64,000 nt of DNA from VFJJ01 sp031362415. Lineage in GTDB: Bacteria > Actinomycetota > Acidimicrobiia > IMCC26256 > VFJJ01. The notes beneath the pieces are model-generated. The model saw nothing but the letters and a program-made list of their open reading frames with translations, was not told the DNA's origin and made no database searches. Numbering within the stretch: the stretch's first letter is position 1; each line of letters starts with the position of its first letter. The DNA is taken from positions 59,047 through 123,046 of the forward strand of contig JANLSK010000078.1 in NCBI GenBank assembly GCA_031362415.1. The letters run 5' to 3'. A program made the position numbers and the translations under genes. Below, piece by piece: positions 60,661-64,000 of the stretch.

Positions 60661-61796
60661 CCGGTGTCGCCATCGTCGGGATCGGGATGCACGAGTTCGG
60701 GCGCACCGACGGGGTGTCGGGCCTCGACCAGGGTGTGGTGGCCGTGCGCCGGGCTCTGGCCGACTGTGGCATCGGTTGGGCCGACGTGCAGTTCGCGTTC
60801 GGCGGCAGCCGCGCCGGCGGTACGCCCGACAGCATGGTCAGCCAGCTCGGCCTCACCGGTGTGCAGTTCATCAACGTTGCCAACGGATGCGCCACCGGCG
60901 GCAGCTCCCTGCTGGCGGCCACCAACGCCATCGAGTCGGGCCAGTACGACCTGGGGATGGCCATCGGCTTCGACAAGCATCCACGGGGCGCGTTCACCCC
61001 GAGCGACCGGGGGACCGGGGAGTGGTACGGGGCATCGGGCCTGGCGCTCACCACCCAGTTCTTCGCCATGAAGATCAACCGCTACATGCACGAGCACACC
61101 ATCACGCAGCCGACGCTGGCCAAGGTGGCGGCCAAGGCCTTCCGCAACGGCTCGCTCAACCCGATGGCCTGGCGCCGCAAGCCCCTGTCGGAGCAGGAGA
61201 TCCTCGATTCTCCGATGCTGTCGTATCCGCTCACGCAGTACATGTTCTGCAATCCCGGCGAGGGCGGCGTGGCCCTGGTGCTGTGCCGGGCCGATCAGGC
61301 GCACACGTACACCGACACCCCGATCTTCATACGGGCCGTGGCCGTTCGCACGCGCCGCTTCGGCAGCTTCGAGGTGCTGGCCCCGTCGATCGCCATCGAG
61401 CACAGCGCCGGTCCGACGGTCGACGCGTCGCAGGCTGCGTTCGAGCTGGCCGGCATCGGCCCCGACGAGGTCGACCTGGCCCAGCTCCAGGACACCGAGG
61501 CCGGCGCCGAGATCATGCACATGGCCGAGAACGGCTTCTGCGCGCACGGCGAGCAGGAGGAGATGTTAGCGAAGGGCGATACCGAGATCGGAGGCCGCTT
61601 CCCGGTCAACACCGACGGCGGGTGCCTGGCCAACGGTGAGCCCATCGGAGCGTCTGGACTCCGGCAGGTGTACGAGAACGTGCTGCAGCTGCGCGGCGAC
61701 GCCGGCGCCCATCAGGTCGCAGGCGATCCCCGGGTGGCGTACACGCATGTGTACGGAGCGCCTGGTATCAGCGGCGTCACCATCTTGAGCCGTTGA
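60657..61796 (+). CDS. SCP2-type thiolase/lipid-transfer protein
   Basis: A 379-residue thiolase-fold protein. GVAIVGIGMHEFGRTD opens, and NVANGCATGGSSLLAA carries the nucleophile Cys. NTDGGCLANGEPIGASGLRQ is the C-terminal conserved loop, and HVYG replaces the classical C-terminal Cys. This fits the non-decarboxylating, DUF35-partnered aldolase/lyase group such as Ltp-type enzymes of steroid side-chain breakdown. Overlaps the DUF35 gene (ATGA), so a 1:1 complex is expected. Confidence 0.85.
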   Translation: MTGVAIVGIGMHEFGRTDGVSGLDQGVVAVRRALADCGIGWADVQFAFGGSRAGGTPDSMVSQLGLTGVQFINVANGCATGGSSLLAATNAIESGQYDLGMAIGFDKHPRGAFTPSDRGTGEWYGASGLALTTQFFAMKINRYMHEHTITQPTLAKVAAKAFRNGSLNPMAWRRKPLSEQEILDSPMLSYPLTQYMFCNPGEGGVALVLCRADQAHTYTDTPIFIRAVAVRTRRFGSFEVLAPSIAIEHSAGPTVDASQAAFELAGIGPDEVDLAQLQDTEAGAEIMHMAENGFCAHGEQEEMLAKGDTEIGGRFPVNTDGGCLANGEPIGASGLRQVYENVLQLRGDAGAHQVAGDPRVAYTHVYGAPGISGVTILSR

Positions 61797-62320
61797 TGAC
61801 TGCCACCCCCGCTCCGCCGCCGCGTCCCGCCCCCGACGACGACCGGGCCGCCCACGATCCGGCTGCGGTGATCGAGACGGTCTACGGCTACGCCTGGGGT
61901 GTCGATCGTCGCGACTGGACGGGGTATCGGGCCATCTTCGACGAGCGCGTGCGCGTCGATTTCTCGTCATGGAACGGACAGCCCGCAACGGAGTACGCGG
62001 CCGACGAATGGGTCGCCCACGTGGTACCGCTGTTCACCGGGCTCGATGCTTCGCAGCACTCGATGACCAACCCGGTGGTGGTCATCGACGGCACGACGGC
62101 CACGTGTGCCATGTACGTGACGGCCGAACACATCCTCGGCGACCGGTGGTTCACCGTCGGGGGTTGGTACGACGATCGTCTCGTGCTCACCGACGACGGG
62201 TGGAAGCTGTCGGCCGTCACCCTCACGATCACCTGGCGCCGAGGCGACATCGAGGTCATGGCCGACGCTCGCATCCTGGGCGAGTCGCGCCTACGGGCCG
62301 AGGATGGCGAGGGCGGCTGA
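61796..62320 (+). CDS. SnoaL-like (NTF2-fold) protein
   Basis: A 174-residue protein starting at ATG 61796, sharing one base with the thiolase stop. AVIETVYGYAWGVDRRDWTG, FDERVRVDFSSW and NPVVVIDGTTATCAMYVTAE are NTF2-like/SnoaL_4. Its place behind DUF35-thiolase suggests a hydratase or isomerase in the same pathway, but no catalytic residue is defined. Confidence 0.8.
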   Translation: MTATPAPPPRPAPDDDRAAHDPAAVIETVYGYAWGVDRRDWTGYRAIFDERVRVDFSSWNGQPATEYAADEWVAHVVPLFTGLDASQHSMTNPVVVIDGTTATCAMYVTAEHILGDRWFTVGGWYDDRLVLTDDGWKLSAVTLTITWRRGDIEVMADARILGESRLRAEDGEGG

Positions 62321-62322
62321 AG

Positions 62323-63546
62323 GTGCCCACCGATCAGGGACCCGTCCGGTTCACGCTCACCCAGCTCGATGAATGGCCCCGCCACCAGACTGCGGCGACG
62401 TTCGATGTCGTGGCCAACCCATCGCCGCACTGGAGCGACGGTTACTACTTCACGCTCGGTGATCACGCCGGCGAGCTCATGCACGTCATGGGTTTTCGGC
62501 TCTACCCCAACAACGACGTGCTCGACGCCTTCGCGCTGGTGTCGACGGGCGGCGCTCAGCACAACCTGCGGTGGTCGCGCCGCCTGCGCCCCGCCATCGA
62601 CGACCTCTCGTGCGGGCCGCTGTCGGTCGAGATCCTCGAAGGGCTGCGCCAACTCCGCACCCGCTGCGCGCCGAACCCCTACGGCATCACCTTCGAGCTC
62701 GACTGGCTGGGCTCGTGCCCGCCCTATCTCGAGGACTACCTGGTGTCGTATCGCGGCGGGCACCTGGTGAGCGAGCGGTCGAACTTCGACCAGACGTGCG
62801 TGGTGACGGGCTGGATCGAGGTCGACGGTCGGCGCTGGACGGTCGGGCCTGACGGGTGGACCGGCGTTCGCGACCACTCGTGGGGGATCGGCAGCGTCGG
62901 CGGACCCAAGCATCCCGACGCCGCGCCCCTCGAGCCGTCAGCGCCGCTCGGCCTGCGCGTGTGGTCCATGTTCGCCATGGCCGACCGGTCGATCTTCTTT
63001 CAGCTCCATCAGAACGGAGCCGGGGTGCTCACGAGCTTCGAGAGCCGGGTCATCAGCGCGTACGCCGCCACGGGCGCCACCGGCGGCTCGGAGCCTGTTC
63101 CCGACTGGAGCTACGTCGATGTCACGGTCGATCCGCGATGGGTCGCCGACGCCGACGGGAATCCCTTGCGGCGACTGGCTGAGGCTCTCGTTGCCCTGAC
63201 CCGTCCCGACGGTGCCGTCGACCGCTTTTGCGTGGAGACGCTCTCGCCGCCGGCCTACTGCCTCGGCGGGGGCTATTTCAACGGCTTTGACGACCACCGC
63301 GGCCGGGGTGTGTACCGCGGCGACGAGCACCACGAGGGGGAGGTCTGGGACGTGGCGCATCCGACCCGCATCATCGACCCCAAGGGGATGGCCCGGCCCC
63401 GCAACGCCTGGGCCGAGACGTGGGGCCGCATCACCAACCTCGACGACCCGTCCGACATGGGCCACGGTCACCTCGAATGCGTGGTGCTGGGACCGTTCCC
63501 GGGACTCGGACCCGAGATCGACGACGAAGGCGGGGCGGCGCTGTGA
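62323..63546 (+). CDS. DUF7064-like beta-rich protein
   Basis: A 407-residue protein from GTG 62323, 2 bp after the previous stop. The pattern HWSDGYYFTLGDHAGEL, YPNNDVLDAFALVSTGGAQH and TGVRDHSWGIGS (as in AttH/CrtC-like proteins) links it to the protein at 37826-38989. Here it is translated with thiolase and SnoaL-like genes, so it probably acts on or binds an acyl-CoA-derived or steroid-like intermediate. Exact role unknown. Confidence 0.7.
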   Translation: MPTDQGPVRFTLTQLDEWPRHQTAATFDVVANPSPHWSDGYYFTLGDHAGELMHVMGFRLYPNNDVLDAFALVSTGGAQHNLRWSRRLRPAIDDLSCGPLSVEILEGLRQLRTRCAPNPYGITFELDWLGSCPPYLEDYLVSYRGGHLVSERSNFDQTCVVTGWIEVDGRRWTVGPDGWTGVRDHSWGIGSVGGPKHPDAAPLEPSAPLGLRVWSMFAMADRSIFFQLHQNGAGVLTSFESRVISAYAATGATGGSEPVPDWSYVDVTVDPRWVADADGNPLRRLAEALVALTRPDGAVDRFCVETLSPPAYCLGGGYFNGFDDHRGRGVYRGDEHHEGEVWDVAHPTRIIDPKGMARPRNAWAETWGRITNLDDPSDMGHGHLECVVLGPFPGLGPEIDDEGGAAL

Positions 63547-64000
63547 ACGTCCTCGTGCTCGGTGGCTCGGTGTTCGTCGGCCGTCGCCTCGTGTTGGCCC
63601 TCGTCGGCGCCGGCCACGATGTCACGGTGTTGAACCGGGGCCGTACGCCGACGGCGCTGCCGCCCGGCGTGAGGCATCTTGCCGCCGACCGCACCGACAT
63701 CAGCCAGATGGGCGCGGCGCTCGGCAGCACCGAGTGGGACGCCGTCTTCGACGTCTCGGGCTTCGTGATGGCCGCCGGCGGCTCCGACATACATGGGTTG
63801 CTCGACCTCCTCGACGGCCGGGTCGGCCACCACCTGTTCGTGAGCTCGATCCTGGCCTACGACCACGGCCTCGTCGGCCTGGTCCCCTGGGCGGAAGACC
63901 TTCCGACCAACGGCGACGGGCCATCGTCGTACGGCGGCTTCAAGTCACTGAACGAAGCGGCGTTGCTCGAGCGCGCTCGGAGCACCGGGTACCCGGTGAC
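63543..64000 (+). CDS. NAD-dependent epimerase/dehydratase, 3' end beyond window
   Basis: GTG 63543 overlaps the previous stop. VLVLGGSVFVGRRLVLALV is the Rossmann start, and SSILAYD and SSYGGFKSLNEAALL carry the Ser/Tyr/Lys catalytic set of extended SDRs. About 152 residues are present and the gene runs past 64000. It is the fifth gene of the DUF35-thiolase operon. Confidence 0.85.
   Translation, partial: MNVLVLGGSVFVGRRLVLALVGAGHDVTVLNRGRTPTALPPGVRHLAADRTDISQMGAALGSTEWDAVFDVSGFVMAAGGSDIHGLLDLLDGRVGHHLFVSSILAYDHGLVGLVPWAEDLPTNGDGPSSYGGFKSLNEAALLERARSTGYPV

Noticed and set aside
1..64000. CRISPR array
   Set aside because: The only tandem repeats found are short, gapless and few; no spaced repeats of CRISPR type were seen.

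Overview
The window is high-GC DNA with dense genes, many GTG starts and overlapping stop/start junctions. Gene content includes F420-type luciferase-like monooxygenase, DUF664/DinB, many short-chain dehydrogenases, an AddAB-like pair, DUF35/thiolase and P450/ferredoxin pairs. This suggests an actinobacterium, most likely Acidimicrobiia or close to it; that placement is an inference from gene content, not from a marker gene.

Layout. 1-5.3 kb is a graveyard: truncated SDR, Rhs, IstB, Ser/Thr-kinase and DUF6431 (transposon-associated) fragments plus a 3' remnant of tRNA-Lys with a hairpin. Three intact units are embedded in it: an epoxide-hydrolase-like gene, a divergent TetR gene sharing overlapping palindromes with it, and a Phd/VapC toxin-antitoxin pair. 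5.3-10.1 kb has an SDR, a TauD-type dioxygenase with a downstream partner, a scramblase-like protein, and further remnants (formylglycine-generating enzyme/sulfatase, P450). 10.7-13.4 kb is one secreted multidomain 5'-nucleotidase. 13.5-19.5 kb holds oxidoreductases, including a molybdopterin enzyme. 19.7-23.9 kb has a RecQ helicase with a phosphoribosyltransferase tail and a ferredoxin-P450 pair.

26.9-37 kb is the most coherent metabolic module: a BMP-type nucleoside ABC transporter (binding protein, ATPase, two permeases), two adenosine-deaminase-family enzymes, an 8-oxoguanine-deaminase-like amidohydrolase and a second amidohydrolase. It reads as nucleoside uptake and purine deamination, and the secreted nucleotidase could feed it. 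39.9-43 kb is a four-gene operon of two exported proteins and a two-component system, behind a consensus CRP/GlxR-type palindrome. 43.1-50.2 kb is the AddA/AddB-like repair pair. 50.3-52.6 kb has HIT, two lipoproteins and MscL.

A tRNA-Leu(TAG) at 52.7 kb has its 3' half repeated at 55.3 kb. The 2.6 kb between (DinB-like, broken chloramphenicol-phosphotransferase-like gene, MerR/GyrI regulator) looks like a small integrated island or the remnant of one. 56-59 kb is a tightly overlapping minus-strand operon (SDR, monooxygenase, ThuA-like, LLM), divergent from a TIM-barrel isomerase. 60.1-64 kb is a DUF35-thiolase-NTF2-DUF7064-epimerase operon resembling lipid or steroid side-chain catabolism and running off the window.

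Two dispersed intergenic repeat families were found by eye: a perfect or near-perfect palindrome with CAACTGTCAGCGT arms between two convergent gene pairs, and a 50-bp element with 12-bp terminal inverted repeats (two copies, 43/50 identical).
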